Shown here piece after piece: positions 1 through 12,600 of a DNA stretch of 64,000 nt. The stretch spans positions 62,001-126,000 of the forward strand of contig JAJKFJ010021154.1 of assembly GCA_027382625.1 (NCBI GenBank), in the 5' to 3' direction. A program made the position numbers and the translations under genes. This DNA is from Tetmemena sp. SeJ-2015 (taxonomy: Eukaryota; Ciliophora; Spirotrichea; Sporadotrichida; Oxytrichidae). Every line of letters starts with the position of its first letter. The stretch's first letter is position 1. The notes under the pieces were generated by a model. That model was not told the origin of the DNA and made no database searches. It saw only the letters and a program-made list of their open reading frames with translations.

Positions 1-413
1 AAGATCTTGAGCATTGGAGCGTTGCCAAAGTTCTAATAGCTGTCATGATTAGTTAAGGCTGCTTAGCTATCATTAGCAAAAGCATCTGGCAAATTTTAAC
101 GATGAGCTAAGTACCTACTACTTGCTCCATTATTCTCAAAACCAGCTTTTATATTGTTGCCATTGATTTCATTTTAGTTTTAAGCCGAAGCGACGAGGCT
201 TGATCTCTGACTGTGAGCAGCTGCTCCTTACAAATCGTAGTCTAACTAAATCATGTGAGTCACTTTTCTATATTCAAATTACAAAAGTTAATATGGCTAC
301 CTTGGGGCGGCGTTGTTTTCTGGACTATTAATGATTGCGGCTCTTTCCACTTTGGACATATATGATCTGCTGCTAAGAGCACTGAGTGAGGGTTGGCAGC
401 AAGCTTCGACCAT
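1..413 (-). CDS. Unknown protein, N-terminal part only
   Basis: The frame starts with ATG at 413 and runs off the left edge of the window. It opens MVEACCQPSLSALSSRSYMS and becomes rich in Asn, Gln, Ser and Ala. One GT-AG intron near 268-300 is needed to keep the frame open, and after it the frame stays free of TGA to position 1. No domain is recognised. It is the divergent partner of the leucine-rich/ankyrin gene. The composition suggests a low-complexity, perhaps regulatory or cytoskeletal protein, but that is a guess. Confidence 0.55.
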
Positions 414-535
414 GTTAGTTTCAATCTTTTTTAAATTATAGAGATATAATTATAATAGTATAAAATTAATGAGGAGAGGTGGCAGAAAGTAAGAAAACTC
501 AGTTGAAAGTTAAATTCTCCAATAGTGATCAAGTG
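414..535. promoter_or_regulatory. Short divergent intergenic spacer
   Basis: Only about 120 bp separate the start codons of the minus-strand gene and the plus-strand leucine-rich/ankyrin gene. The AT-rich stretch at 425-470 is the likely shared promoter. An alternative ATG for the right-hand gene at 470 is out of frame unless an unresolved insert lies between. Confidence 0.4.
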
Positions 536-3500
536 ATGGCAGGCAGCTTCAAGAAATCAGCCTATGCAGATGATGAAGAGGAAGAATTTGAAGAAGAGTT
601 AGAGGAAGAGGACGAGCAAGAAATGCAGCACACTCAGAGTGCAGCAGGAAATACCTAACCTAGAGCTAGAGCAAATCTTCAAAGAGGCAAAACTATACTC
701 AAATAGTTACTTAATCTTCTTCTTAATTATTCTAAAACTAATGCAACTATGAAGACTATTAACAGAGATGCACAATCTATTGTAGATAACTCTCAGACTA
801 CATTTCAAGGCACATAGCAATAAATACAGGCAAGGCCTCCTTTAAATAACTAGTCTAAAGCTGCAAGTCAAGCCTCAAATTAGCAAGTTATAAATTAAAA
901 GCAGAACCCGAGAGCAACTCGCTAGTCTAAGAGAGCATCAAGAACTTATTACAATTTAGATGAGGGAGAAGAAGGAGAGGATGGGGAAGAATATTACGAA
1001 GAGGAGGAAGAATATGAAGAAGATATGGAAACACAACAGGATGGCCACTCCAGATTTAAAGATCAAAAAATTGGGTTTATCGTCCATTAAATTGTATCTA
1101 TTGTCGGATTCCATGATGAAAACACCTGAGATAGGCTCGACAGTTTCGGCTACAAAGCTAAAATAGCCAAGGAAAGATCAGGCTTACTACGATAAAATAT
1201 ACTCAATGCCAAATAAGCCTCGTCCTAAAGGTCATGATGAATACTTCAGGAAAATGAGACAGAGGAAAAGTGGGATGCCAATTGAAGTAAGCCTGCCCAG
1301 CAATATTGAAATGCAAGAGTATAACTCGGATCTCCCTCCTCCCCTTGATCCTTTACTGGGCAACTCATTTGTGAGCTTAAATTAATACAAGGATGTCATA
1401 CCCTCATTCCTGCCTAATGAGAACAAGTACCAAAAGTTCATATCGAAGTTGAACTAAGATGAAGAGGAAATTCAAAAGAAGTTAAGTAAGAAGTAGTAGT
1501 AGTAAGATGATGGATATGATATTAAGAGGAGGAGAGTGCCAGCATACTAAGATCCCTTTGAGCAGCACATTTAAAAGTTGGAGGATAACACTCTGAACTT
1601 AAGGGCCGGGTCCAATATGCGCTCTCCTAATGACTCACTGTACAAGGTTTATAATGGAGAAGGGTAAAGATAGGGCCAGAGATCGAATGGATTTTTATCA
1701 GTCCAGCGTAATAGAGAGTTGCTACCCAGATTGAATGAATCACTGCTGGATGGAAAGAATCCTAACAAAGGAAAGCTATAAAATCTTAACGTGAGCAACA
1801 TAAGTTTGCCTCAGATACGGGACTAGATTGGAACTATGGAGAAAAAGATGGAAAGGGAATTAGACAAGGAGGCGAAACTTAAAAAGGACGCTAAACGCTT
1901 GATTGGCCATGCTATGGGTAAAAACTTACACGAGTTAGACAGAACTGTCAAAGCTTGGCTTAAACATGACAATAAACCAGGTATGATTAGCCAATGAGTA
2001 AATATTTTAGCATACATAAATTAGATGGGTCCAATTTACACTCTAGAATACAAAGGGATGATTGATAAGGAGAGGAAATCAGAATTCGGGGGTGTTAGTC
2101 CAACAGTAGGTAAAACTCTAAGGAAAATACAGTTGAACCAAATCAATAAGAGCAATTTAGTGGTCCTTAAGGAAAAATTTCAAGTAAAGTTAACTTTTTT
2201 TTGTAAAATCTTCTAAAGAGTGAGAATCAGCAGAGGATTGATAAGATGAAGAATTAGAGCGAGCACCAGATAGATTTTAATTATCAAGAAATTAAGTACC
2301 TGTACAACATCTCGTTGTTGGATCAGCATTTTGGAACAGCAGAGGCCTATCTCTTGAAGAAAAAATTAGATGCAAAGTAAACCATTCAACACGTGTTTAA
2401 GCGCAAGTTTGAGGAGAAACTCATATTACTTTTAATATTCCAAGAGTTGAATGACAATAAAACTCTAAGAAAAGACAAGGTTAAACTAGAAGAGAAGCTG
2501 AAAATGATAAACATTGCTGTTGAACTTGCAAAGTAAAGACTTGAGTGGCTCATCTATGACACTCCTTTCACAGTATAGCAATTAGAGGAAGAGGTCAAGG
2601 ATCAGAGAGCAGGGCTATAAAATCTTAAGTTCATTTATAAATGAGGAAGATGAGCGACAGCAATTAAAAGAGATGGCTTCGAACTTCAAGATGGACAGAG
2701 GACTCTATGATGAAATGTAGAAGAAAGCTAGAGATGCAAGGAATATTCTTAGAATCCAAATCTTAGAGGCAAGGTCCTTGAAGAATAGAACTGGCTGTGA
2801 GTCTATCTCAGACTTTGTTCTCCTTTACAGATATTTATTTACAGAGAGTTTCATCACATTGAAAAGTTGCCAGATTTGTTGGTGCTCTTAGAAGATGCCT
2901 TACTCAATAAAAGAAGAGCCTAAGCTTTCTATGATTGTGAATAATAAATTTTATCAAGAAAGGTTATAAAGTGTGGGAAGAATATCCGTCTATATTTTAT
3001 GATTTCCTGAAGAGGGTAGTTGAATTTGAAGACGAGACTTTGAAGGTGAAGAATGATTTTTAGGATTAGAAGCTACAACAGAATTAAATTGAGTAGGACT
3101 AGTTCTACAACTATGATGAGCTTGCAATAGAGAGGACTAAACTAACTGATAAGGAATAGTTTGCTGCATAATTCAAGCAGGAAAAGATCATCTTCTAGTT
3201 CATAATAATGATAATAAATTTAAGTTCATTCCTTATTGGTTTGTGCCAATAGACGAGGACAACAATAAACTATCTATTGAATTGAGAAAGCTCCTGCAGT
3301 TTGACATCTTACACACACGTACCCTCACTTCTTTTCTTTCATGCAAAAATCTTGATGAGATGATGACCTATGCCAAACATAACAGGAGGATGAAAGAGTT
3401 TATAGTATTCGAAAAAGAAGAATTACAGTACCTTATCAGGGAACATAAAATCTCAAAAAATATAGATTATATTTTTATCCCAGAAATCAACCTCAGAAAC

Positions 3501-6500
3501 TTCGCACAGCTCTTAGTTATCATTCAAAATGAATACATCATGGTCCCAAACTTACTCTTTAAGTTGGCAAAACCTACTCGCATCCAAGAGGTAAACTTTT
3601 CAAACTTCAAAGGCATGCACCTTACTAATGATGCAATTAGCTCCATTCTGTAGTGCATAGAGATGCCATATCATTTATATTTTTACATTATGCACCAAGA
3701 CAATGCTTTAAATTTCTTTATCTTACTCTTCTTTTAAATGTTAAGAGAATAATCTTCGAAAACTGTGAGATCACAGATGAAAAGGCGAAGCTCTTCAAGA
3801 TTCTACTTGCTGATTCTGAATATTTTAGTTTATCTTATCCCACAAAGCCTATGATTTTTTGCAGTTTCGAGCAGAACTAAATCGGTGATGCTGGCATTGA
3901 TCATTTGATCCAAGCCATTAAGAATAATCCAAAGGGAGATATTAGAATCTTAAAGTTCTCTCACAATAAACTCTCTATCCAGGCAGCTATTAGACTATCG
4001 CATGTGCTCAAAAAGAGGCCCATAGAGATGAAGCCTTTAAACTTGCAAATCCTGAAAATGTCCCACAATCAAATAGGGAACATAGGAACTGAGACACTGG
4101 CAAGCTTCATCAAGAAAAATAAGACTCTCAAGTACCTAGATATCTCCTTCAACTTAATTGGCGATAGAGGGCTCTATGCTATGGGGGATTGTCTTCTTGA
4201 AAATTTTATTCACCATTATTTCATGTTTAAATGAGAGAATAGAAGTCTTGAATCTCTTGGGGAATGAGTTTGGGGAAAAATCTCTGGGCTCTTTTGGCAA
4301 CTCACTTGTAGAGAATCAAAAGCTGAGACTTGTAATTCTAAAGATTGGCGAACTGAGAGGTGATAAACAAAGCTTCTTGAACTTCATAAATAACGGTTAT
4401 ATGGTTTCTAAGTAAGTAAGGTATCTTTACATAAATTCAAAGTACTACGCTGAGCCAAGTCTATAGCAGATAAATGAAAGCTACCTGCCCAAAATATTCT
4501 TAGCTACTGAGGCTCATGACGAGAAGATAGACTCTAATGTGGTCGTTGATTTCTTAAGTTAGGTTGTAGAGTATTAGCTATTTGAATAGGGAAATTAAAG
4601 CAAGGTACTTAAGTATGGAGAGAGGCTTTTGAAAGAGATTATCAAGCAGAAATTTGAGTTGAATAATATTGAGATACTCATCTATCTTTTTGACAACATC
4701 TTTGGACCAGACTATGTCTTACAGGAGAATCTTACTCCCTTCCATATGTTTGCGATGCATGGCTAAGTTGAGGCCTTGTCCTATAGCTTGAAGTTAGGAA
4801 TTAGTCCTAATTTCAAGACTTCAATAGCCTATGAAGAGTATCCTTCTGCAACTGCACTACATATAGCTTCTGGCTATTCTCAATTAGAGACTTGTGAGCA
4901 CTTACTCAAATTTGGAGTTGAGGTAGACAGTAAAGATCTAAATGGAAATACAGCTCTGCACTATGCTGCAGTCTAAGGTTCTCTATAGTTGGCTCAACTT
5001 CTAATAAATCATGGTGCATCCTGTCTTGTGCTGAATAAGAAGGACATGATGCCTTTGCACTCAACTATCTTCTCAGACAATTTAGCTTGCTGGAGATTCA
5101 TCTTGGCTGAGACAGAGAAGCAAAAGAAGCTGCAGTTTTTGGGGAAGCAAGTGGAGAAGATTATAGACATTAAAACTTACTCTGGTTTCACTCCTCTGAT
5201 GATAGCCCTGGAAGAAAATGCAGAGAATGTTTTCCAGTACTTGATAGATGCAGAGGCTGATCTCAGGGCTCAAGACTCAGAAGGAAACACTATCCTCCAT
5301 AGAAGCATTCTAGTTAAGAATCAGAGGAAGGCTAAGTTGGTAATTAAAAGAGGAGCAAACATCCACATCCGATCATTTGCAGGAGAGACACCAGTCATGA
5401 TGGCTGTCAGATTTGGACTACTAGAGGTAATAAGAGCTCTAGTGCTTGGAGGCGCAGATATAAACGAGAAAAATTATAAAGGAGATTCGCTGCTACACTT
5501 GGCAGCGAGAACAGATAAAGCAGATGTAATTGGCTACCTGCTAGATAGAGGCTTGAGTACTTTGGAGCGGAACAGAGAAGGATTAAGACCAAGTGACCTT
5601 GCTGTGAGACCTGCTATTAAGGAAATGCTTTTTGCACCCTAATAACAGACACAACTTATACACAGATTAATATGACTCCCCAAGTAAAAATATTTTGAAG
5701 CTCAAGAAGAATCAACCTCAATCTGCGGCAAGTGATTCAGATGAAGAGGGCAAAAAGATCAGAAATAAGAAAAATTAGCAGCTAGATGATCCCACAAAGA
5801 GAGGAAAGCTGCTTAATGAAGAGATGATTAAGTACAAAATCAATCATAGAGAGGTGTTTGGGAGTTCCTATGCGAAGAAATTCGACGGTTATGATGCAGC
5901 AAAGCTGACTTAGGATCCGAAGAACTTCTAGAGATAGGAGAAAGAGGAGCTTAAGAATCAAGCAAGACTGTCTGATAAGATAAAGGTGATTGATGGGAGG
6001 GGAAATTATGATGAGGAATACGATGAGGAGGACGAAGAAGAGTATGGTGAGGAATATGATGACGCTGAGGAGGACGAGGATGAAACTAGGCAAACCAAAA
6101 GAGGATAGGATTAGAATAGGAAGAATCAACTAGCTGCTTCAAATAAGAACATGAAGTAGAATTATTAAATAATTATTATATAAGCAACAACAACCTCTGA
6201 AATCCAATGGTGCTGCGACTGATAAGACTCGTAAGAGGCAAAAGGAATCTGCTGGATTCAGAGGCACCATAGATGTCCCTCTCAACTAAACTAAGAACCA
6301 GCTGCAGACACAAAAGCTTCAACAATAGAAAATTTAAAGAGCTCTTGGAAATCCTGATACCACTAGGAAAATGAAGGACTCTCTCAGACTCAGCGAAATG
6401 CATGAAGACTATGAAGAAGGAGCTGAGGATGGTGAGTACGGAGATGAGGGATATGAGGAAGAGGAGGAGCAAGAGAGACACACTAAGACTGGCAAGGTAG

Positions 6501-6562
6501 AGTCACACACAGTCTCAAAATAAGATAAGCAAAAATAAGAAAGTGAAACAGATTATTAATGA
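536..6562 (+). CDS. Large leucine-rich repeat and ankyrin-repeat protein
   Basis: The exons encode a very long protein with acidic, low-complexity ends. After an acidic N-terminus (about 580-1060) and a Lys/Glu-rich helical region (1200-3200) come RNI/NLRC-type leucine-rich repeats (about 3240-4390), with motifs such as LKYLDISFNLIGDRG and LNLQILKMSHNQIGNIG. Next are at least seven ankyrin repeats (4690-5640; for example DLNGNTALHYAA, GETPVMMAVRFG, GDSLLHLAARTDKADVIGYL), then an acidic tail ending at TGA 6560-6562. GT-AG introns of 26-52 nt interrupt the first half. Two pointer-flanked inserts (5640-5672, 6154-6184) break the frame near the 3' end. The likely role is a scaffold or protein-interaction protein; no enzyme domain is seen. 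The start at 536 is the first in-frame ATG after a TGA. It could be two genes, but no TGA-plus-promoter gap was found between the repeat blocks. Confidence 0.7.
5640..5672. other. IES, pointer TAATA
   Basis: TAATA occurs at 5640-5644 and 5668-5672. The frame ending in the ankyrin region hits TGA unless 28 nt are removed. After removal it continues in the Asp/Ser-rich tail. There are no GT-AG ends. Confidence 0.75.
6154..6184. other. IES, pointer AAG
   Basis: AAG at 6154-6156 and 6182-6184 flanks an insert made almost only of A and T. Removing 28 nt joins ...ATG AAG to CAA CAA CAA and restores the acidic tail frame. Confidence 0.75.
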
Positions 6563-6658
6563 TTGAATATTTAAACTTGAGGTTAGTTAATTAGGGAAAA
6601 GTCAAATGAAAACAAAAATACAGTGGGCATAATTTCATCAATATCAAAATTCTCACTC

Positions 6659-9600
6659 TCATTCAATCACAACTTATGATTTATAAAATGACTTTATATT
6701 TGATTATTGAGTGAATGTCGTCGTCTTACTATGGGAATGCTTGATTGAATGAGACGTCTTGGTTCCTCTGTTTGGCTGTGCCTGATTCAATGAGCATGGA
6801 CATTTTTAGTTTGCCTCCTAAATAAAACATAATAAATTAGAAGTGTTGATGAGTTGGGAAGTATTCATGCTCTGGTCCTTCACCATCTAATTGTAGTTGT
6901 CGATCATGGCTTGCACTCTCTCTTCGCACAACTCCAACTTCCACTGCTCAATGTTGTCAAAGCGCTCTGTCTCTTCTTCAATTAACACAACTACAGACAC
7001 ATCATCATCAATAAATCATAATAACATACATTCGTCCTCTTCAAGATATAAATAGTTGATAAATTATAAGTTAGATCCAGTCTCTTAATGTCCACATCTC
7101 TCACGTCCTGGTCGAAGTAAATTGACAAGTTGTATACTCAATAATAAAATAGTAACTCCATATTCTCCTGCGTTTCTGGTGCATGGCACAATCACGTACT
7201 TCCCTGGCTCGAGATGCAGTCTCAAAGAAATCTCTCTGTGCTCCTTCAAAACTGAGGAGCCTTTCAAAGCAGCTCTGTCGAATTTCTTCATGATGCCTGT
7301 GTGGTTATCTGGCAATTTGAAAACTGAAAAGATCACCTAGTGGATCAAGTCAGAGTAGGGGAACTTCAGGTAATTAAAAATTTTCAAATTAAGATGTTTA
7401 AAAGTAGAATTCATAGGGAATTAGATTTGTTTATAGAAAATCATGCAAGTGAATTTTTTTAAAGGTATTTTCCATCTGGCTGGATGACTCTTCCATCAGG
7501 CTAAGCAAGAGAGATGAAAATTTCACAAGGGTCTTCAGTTTCGAACATGTACTGTGGATTCTTAGACCACTTGATCATGTTCTCTTCTGTCATAGGAGAG
7601 GGCAGACCTCCAGAGCACTCTTCTGTCCATTTTCCTTTAAACCTGACTGCACTCCAGCTCTCAGGGAAGTCACAGCAGATGTACATGTTGTTGAAAATAA
7701 TACAAATAAGTGAAAATATCCCTCCAGTTTGAGTAGTTAATCAAGAAAGTGCCATCGTTCTCTCCTAGAGTGAATCTATCCTCTGCGTCAAGAGTGTTAA
7801 TGTACTGCTCCATGATTTCCTTTCTATAGGTCTGAATCTCATCGCTCTAGTCGCTCCACTTGCCTTGCCACTCCATCTCTCCCCAAGGGTTTCTCACTCT
7901 CAGAAGTCGTCTGCGCTGTCTCTCGGGCCCAGTGTATATCTCGAACAAGTCGATGAGTCCGTAGGCGTGGCCAGTCATAATTCCAGTCATTATCAATAAA
8001 TAACTTCATGAATCCATCTATGCAAATCTGTCGCTCCACGTCTCCCACCACTGAGCAGCCCATCTTATAAATAATATCATCATAGACTTGAGAGCCTTCT
8101 GCCTCATCAGGAAATCCCAAAACTTGTCCTTATCAGGAATTTGCTTGTGGGGGAACTTCTTCTGCTCATTATGAAGGAAAATCTTTAAATTTAATCTTCA
8201 TGATTGCTTTAATAAGATATGTAACATCTTTTCAGCAACAAGACCAGTCATGTCACTCAAAGCATCATCAATGAATCCTGAGATCAGAGATTCATAGCAC
8301 CCATGTAACTTTGCATAAGCCTTCTCCAAAAGAGGAACCCAAAGCTCGTGCATTTGTGAGCACTGACCAAACACTGGTCTGCGAGAGTGAGTGAAGCAGG
8401 GGATTCTATCATCTATGATAACATATCTCCAGGCGAACTCCTTGAAGAATCTGAATATATAGATACCCTTCTTTTTGTAGTGGTGGAACAAAGGTGGATA
8501 AAATTAAATAAACTCCATCTGAGAACACTTAAGCATGCTCCTACGTGATTCCTTCACTGAGATCAATCTCAAGAGAACCTACTCCTCCTCTCAGTAAATC
8601 ATCTCTCATAGCCAAAACGGAAAGAGCACCGATGAACCAGCAATCAATATAATTTTTAATCTCCGATCTTACCTTGCTTCACATCATTTGCAGCAGCTCC
8701 ATCATCTATGAACACTGGAGTTTTGTTATCAATTGGCATCTCCTCAGGTCTGATCCATGATATTTGCTCAGGATCTATATATCCCCTTGGAGGTGTTCCA
8801 TTAAACTACACTAAATCTTTTGTTTTCATAAATTAATACTATATAGTCTACAGTACCTATTTGAATGATAACTTGTAAAATTTACAAAGACATGCGGTTT
8901 CCTTCCATATCATCGTCATCCTTAGGTCCAAAATCTTTGTCATAGAATTCTTCTTCATCTGGAAGATCGTTGTAAATCTTTTCAGCCATGACCAGAGCAG
9001 CTTTCTCGTTGTTCAATATAGTAGATACTCCTCTGTAATAGTCTTGGTCTGGAATCATGAAATACTCAAGAGGTCCACAGGTGTACCTCTGTCCCCTATC
9101 AATTATTTAATCATTACTGATCTTACTTGATACTTCTCTTGTCCAGCTTCCTTTAGATCTTTGATCCAATTTCAGACTCAAAAGGCACATCGTACCTCTC
9201 ACAAAAATCTAAGAAATCGAACACATTAATCTTTCCTGTCTCATTTAGGTCCATCAAAGATTCCATTTTCCTAAAAGCAACAATGAAGGACTTAATCTTA
9301 ATTCTTACTCGAGACATTTATTGTTCTCTTCAGTCTTAGTATCGAAAGTTTCTAGGTCGTGAAGAAAGAGCTTGAATCTTCTGTAATACATAGAATGAGT
9401 CTTAGAGGTCTTGAAGATATCCTCAAGTATTTTTACATTATCAGGATTCTTGAACATTTCTCTCATCCTATTTAGAACTGGGGCCATTTTGATCTTCTAT
9501 TTATCTACCTTTTATTAAAATTGTCCATAAATTTAAATTTTACTATGTTGACTGCTTTTTCAATTTGTTATTGTCCTTGTCCTTGTTTTCCAAGGTCTTT

Positions 9601-12600
9601 TGCGATTTTAGAGCTGGACTTGGTGCACTTTTAATTCCCAGATACTCTTTTATGGCAGAATGCACTTTTCTAAGGATCTCAAGATGATAAGGAACCATTT
9701 TCTAATCTATTTGAACAGCTCTGATGAATCTAATGCATTTCTCCAAATCAACCACCACAGGATCATCAGCCACAGTGTTTGCGTATTAAAAAAGTGGTAT
9801 AGGAAATTTAAGACGAGCTTCTACTACTCAGATAGTCTCTAGAGGTCTTTTATGGTGTCTAATTACTGACGCAGCAAGTCGACTGTTACCTTGGTATCAC
9901 CTGATGGAGAAAGTTAAAATTATTAAGTTGAGTGATCGCTTAAGTTGAAGACTTGAAGCTTTCAAGGTATTACTTAAAGCTAAGAACCGCTTCTTTGATG
10001 TTTCTATCTTGGTCTGAGGTAATTTTGTCAAACTAGTCGTAGAATTACTGGCAAGTTACATATAAAAAACAATCATTTAGTTGCTTTGATCCTGATTTCA
10101 TCCCTCTTGACTTCTTCTCCTCCAAATCTGACATGCTTCTTCTCTTCTTATCTTTGAGGTGATTGCTGTAAGCTTTTCTTGATTGGCTTTCCTGCATTAA
10201 AGAAAGCTATCACATCGCTAATCTTTACTGCACTTGCTCCTCTTTCAAGTTCAAAGAATACGCACAGAATGTGGAATAGTGAGAGATTACAAATGTCCTT
10301 CATCGTATCTAAGAAGTCATTCTTATCGAGTACTATGGTAGGCGACAGATTACTGGCTTTGAAAAACTGATCAACAGATCCTTCTACCCCAGAGTTGAAT
10401 TGAGCAACCACACTCTCCTGACTATACTTATTGGGCTGCTACTTAAGGATTTAGACCAAGGATTGAGTTGTGATAACTATCATAAAACTAAAGTTAAATG
10501 AAATAGAATGAACTCCCTCATTTTGAGGATCTAACTTTTGCATTAGAAGCTTCAAGCCCTCTAAGTCTTTTACTTATTGCATTTTAGCAAGTCCTTAATT
10601 TAGTTTGAAGATGGTTATTTGATCTTGATAGTACTAGAACTCCAGTGCCTGTTCTATTCTCTATGCAATTGATTTCTCAACTCTCAGCACAAGCTATTCA
10701 AGAGACAACTAGCCTGCAGCACTTGTATCTCTATCGTTGATAGATTGGCTCATGGGATCATTGAGTATGCTCTTTGAGGGTAAAGCTGCTCTATTATTGT
10801 TCAAGAACTTGAGGAACTTGTTATCATCTCCTTCTATTTTGAAGGGAGTCCCTCCTAACTGTCTGAAGATGGATTTAGGGAGAGCATGGAGTGCTCCTTG
10901 ATTTCTCCTAGTCAAAGCCTGGGACTCTCTTCCTAATGGAGCAACAATAATAAAGTAAGATAAATGAATAAATGGCCTCTTCAAGTTTCTAGTACATATT
11001 TGCAAAGCCTTTCTCATCTTGGATATAGAGAGACTGAGGACACAGCTCATAGATTGCGTTGAAGGAGGTCTTGTTTGGAGCAGCCTAGTCAAACAGCTTT
11101 CCTAGGTACCTCATCAAAATGGGAGTCATGAATTCCTTAGTCCTTGTGAATTTAGCCATCAATTCACTCACCACCCAGAATCTGCATGTGTCTAGCTCAT
11201 TTATCAGGTACTAGTTTATATATTCATCTGCTTGCAAAAATATAATTATAGCAACTGCTCTCCATCACGAACTCATAGTTATAATAAACAAGTGGAAATT
11301 TAATTAGACTTAAGTTTAAAGCGAATAATACTTATATATGAAAGACCTGATTAGAATAAACTACTTTGATAATTTGAATATTCAAATAGTTTAATACATT
11401 AAGTAGAATCATTTAATTAAACTAAAATATTTTATTATTGATGACTATTATAAGAGAGCCTTAAATCTCAAAGCATAAGGACTATCTTAAGGTTGTGTTG
11501 CCGGTTTGTTTGTGATATTAAAATTCATGAGATGTTCTTTAAATCCACTCTTACTCAAAAAGCCAAGGTCATTCATTTTAATTTTAGTGAGACCCTTAAA
11601 AACAGTTTCTCCTTGAGCGTTTACACAGTCTGAAAGAGCCTCAACTTAAGCATTTCTAATCTGGCCTTGAATTCCAAGAACTTACTTTTAGAATACATCG
11701 GCTTCAATTTGTCTTGGTTTCTTACCTAGCTAGCATAAACTTTCGAACAAAGCCTTGCTTTCAGTGTTATCAAGTAAATTAAATTCCAAGGTATCTAAAA
11801 GTATAATTTCGTAACGAGGTTTATATTGAGTTCAGTTACAAAGATGTCAAAGAAATTACTGAAAGGTATTGAACCATCTCTCGAGATGATCTCGTCTATT
11901 TGGCGATCCACAAATTCCCTTCTTCTCGGGTTCAAGCCCAAAATCCCAATTCCGAATTTGAGCAGCAACTTTGATGAGTCTATTTTCTAAGAAGAAGTTT
12001 TGACTAGTTCATTCTCAATTCTCACTTAAACAAGTCTATACTGATCAATTATCTGAGCAAGATGCACTAGAGTAATATCCTCTCCATTCGAATGCTTTTA
12101 AAGAGCTTAAAATACTAGTCTTGCAGATTAGTTAGAAATGCTGAACACCTTATTCAGCTCAATAATTACTTCTGCCTCAAGAAAATAAAAAACAGAAGTC
12201 GTCTATCCTTCAGGAATCTGGAATTCTGGAGGAAGAACTGAATTGTATTAAAAATTAAATGGTAGGTATTCTAGTTCATAAAATCCCAAGAATAAATTAA
12301 GCAAGAAAAATTATAGTTCCTCATTTGAAACTCAATGAAATTAGCCATATACTTTAGCTCCAAAATGCAATCAGTGTCAAAGGAGATTGAGTATCTTTCA
12401 AGCAGTCTTAGAAGATCTCTTATTTAAATGAAGCCTTGCATGTTAGGATCAAGCGTTTTTAAGAATGGCAAATACTCAGAGGGAGCAAAGCCCGATCCAT
12501 CTCTCTATGATTTATGGTTTTTGAATTTTTAGGATGCTTGTGTCATGACGATGGTTCCATTCTCTTAGAAATTCAACTCACCGAATAACTTTTTCAAGTT

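Noticed and set aside
1094..1130. First frame switch in the leucine-rich/ankyrin gene as an IES.
   Set aside because: A GT-AG intron (GTATCT...CTGAG, phase 0) explains it, and no direct repeat of the right length modulus was found.
960..1166. Short standard-code ORF inside the leucine-rich/ankyrin gene.
   Set aside because: It covers the wrong frame in its first half. The coding frame there is the acidic Glu/Tyr stretch that uses TAA and TAG as Gln.
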